From assembly GCA_002021875.1 (NCBI GenBank), contig CP018627.1:5456001-5520000 (forward strand): a stretch of DNA of 64,000 bases, given 5' to 3'. Shown here piece by piece: positions 15,268 through 22,824 of this stretch (the first letter of the stretch is position 1; each line of letters begins with the position of its first letter). The notes under the pieces are model-generated. The model was not told the DNA's origin. It did no database searches and saw nothing but the letters and a program-made list of their open reading frames with translations. Source of the DNA: Streptomyces hygroscopicus (lineage in GTDB: Bacteria > Actinomycetota > Actinomycetes > Streptomycetales > Streptomycetaceae). The translations under genes and the position numbers were made by a program.

Positions 15268-15897
15268 CTACCCCTGAGGTACGTAGAACTCCGTGGTCGC
15301 CCGCATCGTGGCGGCCGCCACCTCCGCCGGCGCCCCCGAGGCTTCGTATGCCGCGCCCCAGGCCGCGCTGGAGCGGGTCATGAACTCCCGCGCCTCGTCC
15401 GAGGTCTGCCATGCCTCCGGGTCGGCGGGCGTCCGGCCCGCCAGATGCAGGGCGAGGCCGAGCAGTCCGCCGTCCCAGCCGACGCCGACCGCGCCGGGGC
15501 CGAACTGGTCCCACATCTCGGGCGGTACGACGGCGACATGCTCCAGCTCGAAGACGGTGCGCTCCTCGCCCTCGGCGCTCAGCCGCACCTCGACCTCGCT
15601 GAAGCCGGGGTTCTCGCCGAACAGCCAGCTCACCGCGAGCAGCCGCGGGGGTTCGCAACGCAGGATCTCTCCGCCCGCGTTGCCCTCCAGCTGGTAGTGG
15701 CCACCGAGCTTCAGATCGCCGCTCACCGGCAGGAACCAGCGGCCGATCCGCTGCGGGTCGGTGCACGCGTCCCATACGTCCTCGATCGCGGCGTCGTAGG
15801 TGCGCCGCAGCAGGACGGTACGGGCCTCGCCGTCGGGCACCTCACGGGTGCCGACCTCGCGATGGACGTCGTTGATCTGGTCGACGATCTCGCTCAT
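15268..15897 (-). CDS. SRPBCC / AHSA1-type START-fold protein
   Basis: 209 residues with the AHSA1-like SRPBCC fold. RRTYDAAIEDVWDACTDPQR is the first strand and helix, RIGRWFLPVSGDLKLGGHY follows, and the long C-terminal helix starts near WQTSDEAREFM. These proteins bind a hydrophobic ligand or act on small molecules; the exact ligand cannot be told. The gene starts three bases after the stop of the ArsR-type regulator, a very common pairing in actinobacteria where the regulator controls its neighbour. It is convergent with the M1/EEP remnant. No signal peptide or membrane helix is present, so it is cytoplasmic. Confidence 0.88.
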   Translation of the reverse strand: MSEIVDQINDVHREVGTREVPDGEARTVLLRRTYDAAIEDVWDACTDPQRIGRWFLPVSGDLKLGGHYQLEGNAGGEILRCEPPRLLAVSWLFGENPGFSEVEVRLSAEGEERTVFELEHVAVVPPEMWDQFGPGAVGVGWDGGLLGLALHLAGRTPADPEAWQTSDEAREFMTRSSAAWGAAYEASGAPAEVAAATMRATTEFYVPQG

Positions 15898-15900
15898 GAC

Positions 15901-16269
15901 TTATGTTTCCTCACCGGTTCGACTGTCGCCGCCGCGCCCCTGATCGAGCCGCCGCCGCTTGCCTCGCGCCAGTTCGGTCCCCAGCGCGTCCAGCCGCTGC
16001 TCCCAGAAGCCCCGGAACTGATCCAGCCACCGGTCGACCTCCCGCAGGGGCGCGGCCTCGACGGCGTATAACCGCCGTGTGCCCTCGGCCCGTACGGAGG
16101 CGAATCCGCCCTCCCGCAACACCCGTAGATGCTGTGACACGGCGGGCTGCGAGATGCCGAACTCGGACCGGATCACGGTGCTGACCTCGCCGGAGGATCG
16201 CTCCCCCGCGGCCAGCAGCTCCAATATCCGGCGCCGAACGGGGTCTCCGAGGACATCGAGTGCGTGCAC
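15901..16269 (-). CDS. ArsR-family regulator with a TTA codon
   Basis: 122 residues from GTG 16269 (VHALDVLGDPVRRRILELLA), the usual start of this subfamily; an ATG at 16305 gives an unlikely extension through the promoter. The winged helix is evident: FGISQPAVSQHLRVLREGG as helix-turn-helix and TRRLYAV as the wing. No metal-binding Cys pair is present, so it is probably not a metal sensor but the type paired with SRPBCC proteins. It is cotranscribed with the SRPBCC gene (three-base gap). Codon 67 (16069-16071 on the complementary strand) is TTA, so bldA-dependent translation is possible. A CTTATATAAG palindrome lies 22 bp upstream as a candidate operator. Confidence 0.88.
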   Translation of the reverse strand: MHALDVLGDPVRRRILELLAAGERSSGEVSTVIRSEFGISQPAVSQHLRVLREGGFASVRAEGTRRLYAVEAAPLREVDRWLDQFRGFWEQRLDALGTELARGKRRRLDQGRGGDSRTGEET

Positions 16270-16291
16270 GCCAGGACTATGCCAGTCGCCG

Positions 16292-16301
16292 CTTATATAA
16301 G
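16292..16301. promoter_or_regulatory. Candidate ArsR operator/-10 palindrome
   Basis: CTTATATAAG is a perfect 10-bp palindrome, followed by a related CGCTTAAAT. It lies 22 bp upstream of the ArsR start in an AT-rich island, where the -10 element is expected, so it could serve autoregulation. Confidence 0.45.
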
Positions 16302-16420
16302 TCAACGCTTAAATACACTCACGCCACCGTCGACGGTCGCGTGATTCCGCCCACTCGCGGAAGTGCGGGAGGCCGGCGCGTCCTCGACGCCCTTACCGTG
16401 CCGCGCCGCGCCGGTGGGTG

Positions 16421-16720
16421 TCAGCCCTCCAGCGGCTTCCCCAGAAGGTCCGAGGCGGTCTCGATGGGGTCGGCAGCCGCGACCGCGGGCGCCGGGTGGC
16501 AGGTGAAGCCGAGGCGCGTCATGGCACGGATCACCTCGCCCGCCGTGAAGTCGCGGCGGTCCTGGCGGGTGACCACGGCGCCGACCTGCTTGACCGGGTA
16601 GGCACGGCGGCCGATCTGCACCGATGGGCCGGTGATCGGTTCCGGGCTGACGCCGCTCATCGCGTCCGTCACCTCGCGCGCGGTCAGGTCAAAGGCGAAA
16701 TTGGCGATGATGCAGCGCAT
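16421..16720 (-). CDS. SCO5918-like small conserved protein
   Basis: 99 residues: MRCIIANFAFDLTAREVTDA, then IGRRAYPVKQVGAVVTRQDR, RDFTAGEVIRAMTRLGFTC. I recognise this as the Streptomyces family often named after SCO5918, which lies beside cold-shock and DEAD-box helicase genes; the same neighbours are present here (cspA and the helicase on the other side). Function is unproven. The association suggests a role in RNA metabolism or the cold response. It is divergent from cspA across 295 bp. No signal peptide, membrane helix or known catalytic motif is seen. Confidence 0.7.
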   Translation of the reverse strand: MRCIIANFAFDLTAREVTDAMSGVSPEPITGPSVQIGRRAYPVKQVGAVVTRQDRRDFTAGEVIRAMTRLGFTCHPAPAVAAADPIETASDLLGKPLEG

Positions 16721-17015
16721 AGTGCCTCAACGGGGAGAGAAGGGAGCCGGGACGACCAGCGTGTCACACCTCGAAGCGGGATGGCACAGCCCGGCGGCAA
16801 AAATCGCCCACGTGGTTCCCGCCGCTCCCAGGTGGCACGTGATAGGGTCCTTACTAGTTGCAGTTTTGGTACCCATGGACTTGTGTGCGCCTGACGATAT
16901 GTAGCGTCCGGCGCATTTTTTGTTTCTGCCGGTCATTTCCGGATGGGGTCATTTCGGCGACTCGGGACGCGTTTCCTGCGCGTTCCGGACCGATCCCAGG
17001 TAAAAGGAGAATGAC
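16721..17015 (+). other. Intergenic region with probable cspA promoter and 5' leader
   Basis: No gene is seen in these 295 bp. The last 150 bases before cspA are relatively AT-rich (TTGCAGTTTTGG, CATTTTTTGTTTC) and would form the untranslated leader typical of cold-shock mRNAs. AAAGGAG at 17003-17009 is the ribosome site. I could not assign -35 and -10 elements with confidence. Confidence 0.4.
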
Positions 17016-17219
17016 ATGGCTACTGGCACCGTGAAGTGGTTCAACGCGGAAAAGGGCTTCGGCTTCATCGAGCAGGATGGCGGCGGCGCCGACGTCTTCG
17101 CCCACTACTCGAACATTGCCACCCAGGGCTTCCGTGAGCTGCAGGAAGGCCAGAAGGTGACCTTCGACGTCACGCAGGGCCAGAAGGGCCCGCAGGCCGA
17201 GAACATCGTTCCCGCCTGA
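17016..17219 (+). CDS. cspA: Cold-shock protein (CspA family)
   Basis: 67 residues, the standard size of a single cold-shock domain. RNP1 reads KGFGFIEQ and RNP2 VFAHY; the start [10 protein letters not shown] and end QAENIVPA are canonical. It binds single-stranded nucleic acid and acts as an RNA chaperone. The start is fixed by AAAGGAG upstream. A perfect 18-bp hairpin follows 15 bases after the stop, so it is probably monocistronic. Its neighbour is a DEAD-box RNA helicase on the same strand, a pairing that fits shared work on RNA structure at low temperature. Confidence 0.97.
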   Translation: MATGTVKWFNAEKGFGFIEQDGGGADVFAHYSNIATQGFRELQEGQKVTFDVTQGQKGPQAENIVPA

Positions 17220-17234
17220 TAGCAGCGCCTGTCA

Positions 17235-17276
17235 CGAGCCGGGGCCCGCACCTGAAGGGGTGCGGGCCCCGGCTCG
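17235..17276 (+). terminator. Perfect 18-bp hairpin after cspA
   Basis: Arms CGAGCCGGGGCCCGCACC and its exact complement enclose a TGAAGG loop. It follows the cspA stop by about 15 bases. There is no U-tract, which is common in Streptomyces terminators. Confidence 0.85.
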
Positions 17277-17317
17277 TACGCATTCCCACAGACCACGCCC
17301 AGCCGAAAGGCATCGCG

Positions 17318-18709
17318 TTGACCCGATCCACCCGTTCGCACCGCCGCAAAAAACCCGTAACCTCCCGTTCCGCCGTCAGTGGGCGCCCCCGCTCTTCCGG
17401 CGCAAGCGAATTCGCCCTGGCGCCCGGCTCCACCCCGGTGCTGCCCGCCGTCACGTCCTTCGCCGAGCTCGACATGCCGAAGGAACTGATCACGGAGCTG
17501 ACCCAGCAGGGCGTCACCGTGCCGTTCCCCATTCAGGCGGCCACCCTCCCGAACGCGCTCGCCGGCCGGGACGTACTGGGCCGTGGCCGGACCGGCTCCG
17601 GCAAGACCCTCGCCTTCGGCCTCGCCCTGCTGGCCCGCACCGCCGGGCAGCGCGCGGAGCCCCGCCGCCCCCTCGCGCTGGTGCTGGTCCCCACCCGGGA
17701 GCTGGCCCAGCAGGTCACCGAGGCACTCACCCCCTATGCCCGGCGGCTGGGGCTGCGTGCGGCCACGGTGGTCGGCGGCATGTCGATCAACCGCCAGGCC
17801 GATGCCCTGCGCCATGGCGCGGAGGTGGTCATCGCGACCCCCGGGCGCCTCTACGACCTGATCGAACGCGGCGACTGCCGGCTGGACCAGGTGCGCATCA
17901 CCGTCCTCGACGAGGCCGACCAGATGGCCGACATGGGCTTCCTGCCCCAGGTGACCCGGCTGCTGCGGCAGGTCCCCGCCGACGGCCAGCGCCTGCTGTT
18001 CTCCGCCACCCTCGACCATGACATCAGCAAGCTGACGCGCCAGTTCCTCGACGACCCGGCCGTGCATTCGGTCGACCCGTCCGCCGGTGCCGTCACCACG
18101 ATGGAGCACCACGTCCTGCACATCGCGGACACCGACAAGCGCTCCGTCGTCACCCGGGTGGCCGCCCGGGACGGCCGCGTCCTCCTCTTCCTGGACACCA
18201 AGCGCGCCGTCGACCGGCTCACCCGGCATCTGCTGACCAGCGGTGTACGGGCGGCGGCGCTGCACGGCGGCAAGTCCCAGCCGCAACGCACCCGGACCCT
18301 GGACCAGTTCAAGTCCGGCCATGTCACCGCGCTGGTGGCCACGAACGTCGCGGCCCGGGGCATCCATGTGGACGATCTCGACCTCGTGGTCAATGTCGAC
18401 CCGCCCGCGGACCACAAGGACTATCTGCACCGTGGCGGCCGTACGGCCCGTGCGGGCGGATCCGGCAGCGTCATCACGCTGGTCACCCCGGACCAGCGCC
18501 GGGAGATGGGCCGTCTCATGGCCGATGCGGGCATCACCCCGCAGACCGCCCAGGTCCACTCCGCCGACCCCGAACTCACCCGGATCACCGGCGCCCAGGA
18601 ACCCTCCGGCGTGCCCGTGATCATCAGCGCGCCCCAGCCCCAACCGCAGCGTGCGCGCCGTCCCGGCGCCCCCCGTCGCTCCGCCCGGAGCCGTCGCCCC
18701 GGCCGTTAG
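17318..18709 (+). CDS. DEAD-box RNA helicase
   Basis: 463 residues with all core motifs in order: Q motif (FPIQAATLP), motif I GRTGSGKT, Ia PTRELAQQ, Ib TPGRL, II LDEADQM, III SAT, IV LLFLDTKRAV, V TNVAARGIHV and VI HRGGRTARAG. The N-terminal 35 residues and the C-terminal 30 are Arg-rich and disordered, probably extra RNA-binding tails. The start is TTG 17318, with GAAAGG eight bases upstream. Its position just after cspA suggests unwinding of mRNA or rRNA during cold stress. No partner gene overlaps it. Confidence 0.93.
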   Translation: MTRSTRSHRRKKPVTSRSAVSGRPRSSGASEFALAPGSTPVLPAVTSFAELDMPKELITELTQQGVTVPFPIQAATLPNALAGRDVLGRGRTGSGKTLAFGLALLARTAGQRAEPRRPLALVLVPTRELAQQVTEALTPYARRLGLRAATVVGGMSINRQADALRHGAEVVIATPGRLYDLIERGDCRLDQVRITVLDEADQMADMGFLPQVTRLLRQVPADGQRLLFSATLDHDISKLTRQFLDDPAVHSVDPSAGAVTTMEHHVLHIADTDKRSVVTRVAARDGRVLLFLDTKRAVDRLTRHLLTSGVRAAALHGGKSQPQRTRTLDQFKSGHVTALVATNVAARGIHVDDLDLVVNVDPPADHKDYLHRGGRTARAGGSGSVITLVTPDQRREMGRLMADAGITPQTAQVHSADPELTRITGAQEPSGVPVIISAPQPQPQRARRPGAPRRSARSRRPGR

Positions 18710-18824
18710 ACCCGATACGGGGGCCCGGGCGGCGGCCGTCCAGGCCGACATCCGGAATTTCGCCATGATCGCATCACGCCCGACCGGCGGCGGATGTCCC
18801 CATTCCCTCGTCGGAGAGGCGACA

Positions 18825-19634
18825 ATGGGCCACATGCCGATACCCAGCGCCGTGCCCAGCCGTGCCGAACTGATCGACCACCTCATCCGTACGCGCATCG
18901 CGGGTGATGTCGCCACTCCTCGTGAGAACAACCTCTCCCACTACCGCAAGCTCGCGAACGGCGACCGCCACTACTGGCTCGGCCTGGAGCTGGGCGACCG
19001 CTGGACCGATGAGCAGGACGTGCTGGCGGTCATGGCGGAGCGGTGCGGCGTGGTGGACGACCCGGAGTACCGCTCGGGGCAGGACACGATCGACCCGGAG
19101 CTGACGGTCGGCGCGCTGGACCGGATGGCCTCGGTGCTGCGGAAGGCGGCGGAGGCGAACGAGCGGGTGCTGTTCGCCACCGGGCATCCGGGCGGGCTGC
19201 TTGAGGTCCACCGGGCCACGGCGGCGGCGCTGCGGGACGCCGGCTGCGAGATCGTGGAGATCCCGGGCGGACTGCAGGCGGACGAGGGGTATGTCTTCCA
19301 GTTCTGCGATGTGGCGATGCTGGAGCGGGGCGCCACGCTGTGGCACACCCACTCCCCCGCGCCCATGGCGGCGATCCTCGACGGGCTGGCCCACGAGGGG
19401 CGGCCGCTGCCCGATCTGGTGGTCGCCGACCACGGCTGGGCGGGCTGCGCGGGACAGCGGGGCATCGACGCGGTCGGCTATGCGGACTGCAACGACCCGG
19501 CGCTCTTCCTCGGCGAGTCCGAGGGCACTCTGTCGGTGGTGGTCCCGCTGGACGACCACGTCACCAGCCCGCGGTTCTACGACCCGATGACGGCGTATCT
19601 GCTGGACGCGGCGGGGCTGTCGGCCCAGTTCTGA
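18825..19634 (+). CDS. Phosphatase-family protein (Streptomyces PF15698 type)
   Basis: 269 residues from ATG 18825, chosen because GGAGAGG lies five bases upstream; the open frame extends further but without a ribosome site. Recognisable blocks are RENNLSHYRKLANGDRHYWL, VLFATGHPGGLLEVHRA, ATLWHTHSPAPMAAIL and LVVADHGWAGCAGQRGI. These His/Asp-rich motifs match the Streptomyces family annotated as phosphatase; the substrate has not, to my knowledge, been established. The His residues in TGHPG and HTHS are likely metal ligands (inference). It stands alone, convergent with tesB, with no signal peptide. Confidence 0.65.
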   Translation: MGHMPIPSAVPSRAELIDHLIRTRIAGDVATPRENNLSHYRKLANGDRHYWLGLELGDRWTDEQDVLAVMAERCGVVDDPEYRSGQDTIDPELTVGALDRMASVLRKAAEANERVLFATGHPGGLLEVHRATAAALRDAGCEIVEIPGGLQADEGYVFQFCDVAMLERGATLWHTHSPAPMAAILDGLAHEGRPLPDLVVADHGWAGCAGQRGIDAVGYADCNDPALFLGESEGTLSVVVPLDDHVTSPRFYDPMTAYLLDAAGLSAQF

Positions 19635-19785
19635 CGGCGCCGGGCCGCCGCGGCAGGCGCCCGGCGGGTCCTGGCCGCCCCCGCGGGCGCCCGGCCGGCC
19701 CGGACCGTCCTTACGGACGTCTGGTGGCCCCGGGCCGTCCCTGCGGACGTCCGGTGAGCCCGGGCGGCCCCGCCGCCCGCCACGC
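19635..19785. repeat. GC-rich repeated spacer between convergent genes
   Basis: Two to three imperfect copies of a GACCGTCCTTACGGACGTC-like unit, each a small hairpin (GTCC-TTAC-GGAC), alternate with CCGGGC runs. Dyads in such a convergent gap can act as transcription terminators for both genes. Confidence 0.45.
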
Positions 19786-20679
19786 TCACTTCTTCTTCTC
19801 GCGCGGCACCCGCATGACCCCCTCCTGGATCACGGAGACGGCCAGCCGCCCGTCGGCGGTGAAGATACGGCCCTTGGCCAGGCCGCGTCCGCCGGAGGCG
19901 GAGGGGCTCTCCTGGTCGTACAGCAGCCAGTCGTCCACCCGGAACGGCCGGTGGAACCACATGGCGTGATCCAGGCTGGCCCCGACGATGTCGCCGACCG
20001 CCCAGCCGCCGCGCCCATGGGCGAGCAGGATGGAGTCCAGCAGCGTCATATCGGACACATAGGTCGCCAGGCAGACGTGAAGCAGCGGGTGGTCGGCGAC
20101 GCCGTCCAGTTTGCCGTTGGTCCGGAACCAAACCTGCGACTTGGGCTCACGCGGCCGTCCGACGCTGCCGAAGGGCGGCTCGTCCACGTACCGCAGATCG
20201 ATCGAGGCCCGCGCCTGGAGCATCCGCTCGGTCACCCCGGGGCCGAAGAGGTGCTCATAGCGGGGCAGCAGCTCATCGGCGGTGGGCAGGGTCAGCGGGT
20301 CCGGTACGTCCGGCATCGGCTCCTGGTGCTCGAGGCCGTCCTCGTAGAGCTGGAAGGAGGCCGAGAGATGGAAGATCGGCTGCCCGTGCTGGACGGCGAC
20401 CACCCGGCGGGTGGTGAAGGAGTGGCCGTCCCGGATCCGGTCGACGGTGTAGACGATGGGCGCCCCGGGGTCGCCGGGCCGCAGGAAGTACGCGTGCAGC
20501 GAATGCGCCGGGCGGTCCTCGGGGACGGTGCGGCCCGCGGCGACCAGGGCCTGGGCGGCGACCTGACCGCCGAAGACCCGCGGTACGAGGGGGGCGGCGT
20601 CGCTGGTGCCACGGAAGATGTCCTCCTCGATCTGCTCGAGATCGAGCAGATCGAGAAGGCTCTGAAGTGCGTCATTCAT
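19786..20679 (-). CDS. tesB: Acyl-CoA thioesterase II (TesB)
   Basis: 297 residues, close to the usual TesB length of about 285. It has two hot-dog domains. The first shows RVFGGQVAAQALVAAGRTV and HSLHAYFLRPGDP; the second ends SLDHAMWFHRPFRVDDWLLY, which holds the catalytic Asp of TesB (LDHAMWF). It hydrolyses medium- and long-chain acyl-CoA to free acid and CoA in the cytoplasm. The C-terminus is a Lys-rich tail. It sits 59 bp downstream of the acyl-CoA dehydrogenase on the same strand, so the two may be cotranscribed and act in acyl-CoA turnover. Confidence 0.92.
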   Translation of the reverse strand: MNDALQSLLDLLDLEQIEEDIFRGTSDAAPLVPRVFGGQVAAQALVAAGRTVPEDRPAHSLHAYFLRPGDPGAPIVYTVDRIRDGHSFTTRRVVAVQHGQPIFHLSASFQLYEDGLEHQEPMPDVPDPLTLPTADELLPRYEHLFGPGVTERMLQARASIDLRYVDEPPFGSVGRPREPKSQVWFRTNGKLDGVADHPLLHVCLATYVSDMTLLDSILLAHGRGGWAVGDIVGASLDHAMWFHRPFRVDDWLLYDQESPSASGGRGLAKGRIFTADGRLAVSVIQEGVMRVPREKKK

Positions 20680-20738
20680 GGTTCAAGCAGTCTTGCAGAC
20701 CTGGATTGCGGTCCTGTTGCCGCTGCTCATGACGGTCG

Positions 20739-21896
20739 TCACAGCCCCATCGACTTGGCGACGATGGACCGCATGACCTCGCTGGTGCCGCCGTAGATCC
20801 GGTTGACGCGGGTGTCCGCGTACAGCCGGGCTATGGGGTACTCCATCATGTAGCCGTAACCGCCGTGGAGCTGCAGGCACTTGTCGATGACCACGGCGGC
20901 GCGCTCGGTGGTGAAGAGCTTGGCGGAGGCGGCGTCGGCGGCGGTCAGCTCATCGGCGTCGTGCGCGTCCAGGGCCCGGTCCACGACCGCCTGCATCGCG
21001 TCCACCTCGGACTGGCAGTCGGCGAGCACGAACTTGGTGTTCTGGAACGACGCCACCGCCTGGCCGAAGACGGTGCGGTCCCGGACGTACTCGGTGGCGA
21101 ACCGGACGGCCGCCGCGGCCTGTGCGTACGCCCCGACGGCGATGCCCAGGCGCTCCTGCGGCAGATTGTGGGTGAGGTAGCCGAACGCCTTGCCCTCCTC
21201 GCCCAGCAGGTCCTCCACCGGCACCTTGACGTCGGTGAAGGAGAGCTCGGCGGTGTCGGAGGTCTTCAGGCCCAGCTTCTCCAGCTTGCGGCCGACCGCG
21301 TAGCCCTCGCTCTTGGTGTCGACCACGAGGATGGATATGCCGCCGCGGCGGTCCTCGGGGGTGGCCGGGGCGGTGCGGGCGCAGACCAGCACCCGGTCGG
21401 CCAGGACGCCGCCGGTGATGAAGGTCTTGGCGCCGTTGAGGACGTAGTGGGTGCCGTCCTCGGAGAGCTTGGCGGTGGTCTTCATGCCCGCCAGGTCGGA
21501 GCCGGTGCCGGGCTCGGTCATGGCGATGGCGGTCATCAGGTCGCCGGTGACGAAGGAGGGCAGCCAGCGCCGCTTCTGCTCCTCGTTGGCGTACTTGAGG
21601 AGGTACGGCAGGCACAGCGCGGTGTGGACGCTGCTGCCGCCGAAGCTGACCCCGGCGCGGGCGGTCTCCTCGGTGATGACGGCGTTGAACTTGAAGCTGG
21701 TCTCCCCCGCCCCGCCGTACTCCTCGGGCACCTCGATGCCGAAGACACCCAGCTCGCCGAGCTTCTTGTAGAAGTCGCGCGGGGCCTGGCCGGCCTCCCG
21801 CCACTGGTCGTAGTACGGCACGACCTCGGCCGCGATGAAGTCGCGGATGGTCTCCCGGAACGCCTCGTGGTCCTCGTTGAACACCGTGCGGCGCAT
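20739..21896 (-). CDS. Acyl-CoA dehydrogenase
   Basis: 385 residues, normal for the family. FAD-binding signatures are TEPGTGSDLAGMK and the C-terminal QLHGGYGYMMEYPIARLYAD; the terminal YGGTSEVMRSIVAKSMGL matches the YxGTxExxR motif. It oxidises acyl-CoA to trans-2-enoyl-CoA and passes electrons to ETF. It lies just downstream of the TetR gene on the same strand and faces the leucine-catabolism operon across that regulator. In S. coelicolor a similar dehydrogenase/TetR/carboxylase order exists, so short or branched acyl-CoA is a likely substrate. The 208 bp before it contain a candidate operator. Confidence 0.92.
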   Translation of the reverse strand: MRRTVFNEDHEAFRETIRDFIAAEVVPYYDQWREAGQAPRDFYKKLGELGVFGIEVPEEYGGAGETSFKFNAVITEETARAGVSFGGSSVHTALCLPYLLKYANEEQKRRWLPSFVTGDLMTAIAMTEPGTGSDLAGMKTTAKLSEDGTHYVLNGAKTFITGGVLADRVLVCARTAPATPEDRRGGISILVVDTKSEGYAVGRKLEKLGLKTSDTAELSFTDVKVPVEDLLGEEGKAFGYLTHNLPQERLGIAVGAYAQAAAAVRFATEYVRDRTVFGQAVASFQNTKFVLADCQSEVDAMQAVVDRALDAHDADELTAADAASAKLFTTERAAVVIDKCLQLHGGYGYMMEYPIARLYADTRVNRIYGGTSEVMRSIVAKSMGL

Positions 21897-21989
21897 TGGC
21901 GCGGCCCTCCTTACGGCTGAGCCGCCGCCGCTGCGCGGACCGGCCTACCGCCGTCGTGATTCCTCAACTGATAGCTTGGCAACACTCAC

Positions 21990-22005
21990 CTAAGCGCTTG
22001 CTCAG
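21990..22005. promoter_or_regulatory. Candidate operator with AAGCGCTT core
   Basis: CTAAGCGCTTGCTCAG, about 95 bp upstream of the acyl-CoA dehydrogenase, has a palindromic AAGCGCTT core like sites bound by TetR regulators of acyl-CoA metabolism. The outer arms are not symmetric, so this is tentative. Confidence 0.3.
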
Positions 22006-22069
22006 TGAAAGCTACCCGTGAGTCACCAGGGCTGTCCAGCCTCCTTATTCTGCCCACCCTTCTTCTTCA

Positions 22070-22128
22070 TGAGGCGTGGTTCGCCTCAAGAGGCCCGGTT
22101 CGCTTCACGAGGCCCGGTTCGCCTCGCC
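22070..22128. repeat. GAGGCCCGGTTCGC tandem repeats at the TetR gene end
   Basis: Three copies of a unit close to GAGGCCCGGTTCGCTTCAC run through the last codons and the 3' flank of the TetR gene. The first copy also forms a TGAGGCG/CGCCTCA hairpin (22070-22088) that could act as a terminator. The protein end EANRAS is coded by one copy, so the C-terminus may have been altered by the duplication. Confidence 0.6.
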
Positions 22129-22731
22129 ATCCACACCGTGAGCACCGCCGAAGGCTCCGAGGGCCAGGCGGTGCAGCAGGGCGGCGGTGGCCGCGCGCCC
22201 CGGGAGGGCGCCGGGGCGGCCGAGGTGGGGCGTGGAGTTGAGCAGCCCGAAGACGGCATGGACACACGCACGGGCCTCGGCCTCGGCGAGCCGGGGGTAG
22301 ACCTCGCGCACCACCTCGACCCACAGCTCCACGTACTGCCGCTGGAGCGAGCGCACCAGCTTGCGGTCGGTGTCCCGGAGCCGGTCCAGCTCGCGGTCGT
22401 GGAGGATGATCAGCGGGCGGTCGTCGAGGGCGAAGTCGATATGGCCCTCGATCAGCGAATCCAGCACCTCGGCGGGGGCGAGCCCGGCCCCCTCCCCCTC
22501 GGCGGCGCGCAGTTTGCCGCCCGTCAGCAGCCGGCCGCTGATGCCGACGAGCAGCTCGGCGAGCATCGCCTCCTTGCCGGGGAAGTGGCGGTAGAGACCG
22601 GGGCCGCTGATGCCGACCGCGGCGCCTATCTCATCGACGCCGACGCCATGGAAGCCGCGCTCGGCGAAGAGGCGGGCGGCCTCCTTGAGGATCTGCTCAC
22701 GGCGGGTCGGGGCGGCTGCTTGCGTGCTCAT
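22105..22731 (-). CDS. TetR-family regulator of the leucine/isovalerate locus
   Basis: 208 residues. The N-terminal TetR HTH is clear: REQILKEAARLFAERGFHGV, then EIGAAVGISGPGLYRHFPGK. The rest is the helical ligand domain, with no close family named. It is divergent from the carboxylase operon, separated by 93 bp that hold two 16-bp palindromic operators, so it most likely represses both itself and the operon and is released by an acyl-CoA intermediate (inference). The C-terminal EANRAS is within a short tandem repeat. In S. coelicolor the same position holds a TetR gene. Confidence 0.9.
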   Translation of the reverse strand: MSTQAAAPTRREQILKEAARLFAERGFHGVGVDEIGAAVGISGPGLYRHFPGKEAMLAELLVGISGRLLTGGKLRAAEGEGAGLAPAEVLDSLIEGHIDFALDDRPLIILHDRELDRLRDTDRKLVRSLQRQYVELWVEVVREVYPRLAEAEARACVHAVFGLLNSTPHLGRPGALPGRAATAALLHRLALGAFGGAHGVDGEANRAS

Positions 22732-22753
22732 GAAATCGATTCTAGACAGCCGG

Positions 22754-22798
22754 GTTAGTGGTCGTTAACCTGGTGGTAACTAGTTAACGTTCACTAAC
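22754..22798. promoter_or_regulatory. Paired 16-bp TetR-type operators
   Basis: Two 16-bp boxes, GTTAGTGGTCGTTAAC (22754-22769) and GTTAACGTTCACTAAC (22783-22798), are separated by 13 bases. Each is an imperfect palindrome and the two are inverted copies of each other (14 of 16 bases). They sit between the divergent TetR and carboxylase starts, the second ending 26 bases before the carboxylase ATG. Binding would block both promoters. Confidence 0.75.
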
Positions 22799-22824
22799 AG
22801 TACCGAGCGAGGGGGCTCGCAGCC

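Noticed and set aside
16860..17015. Riboswitch in the cspA leader
   Set aside because: No ligand-binding architecture could be seen; cold-shock leaders are commonly thermosensitive RNAs, but no specific fold could be supported.
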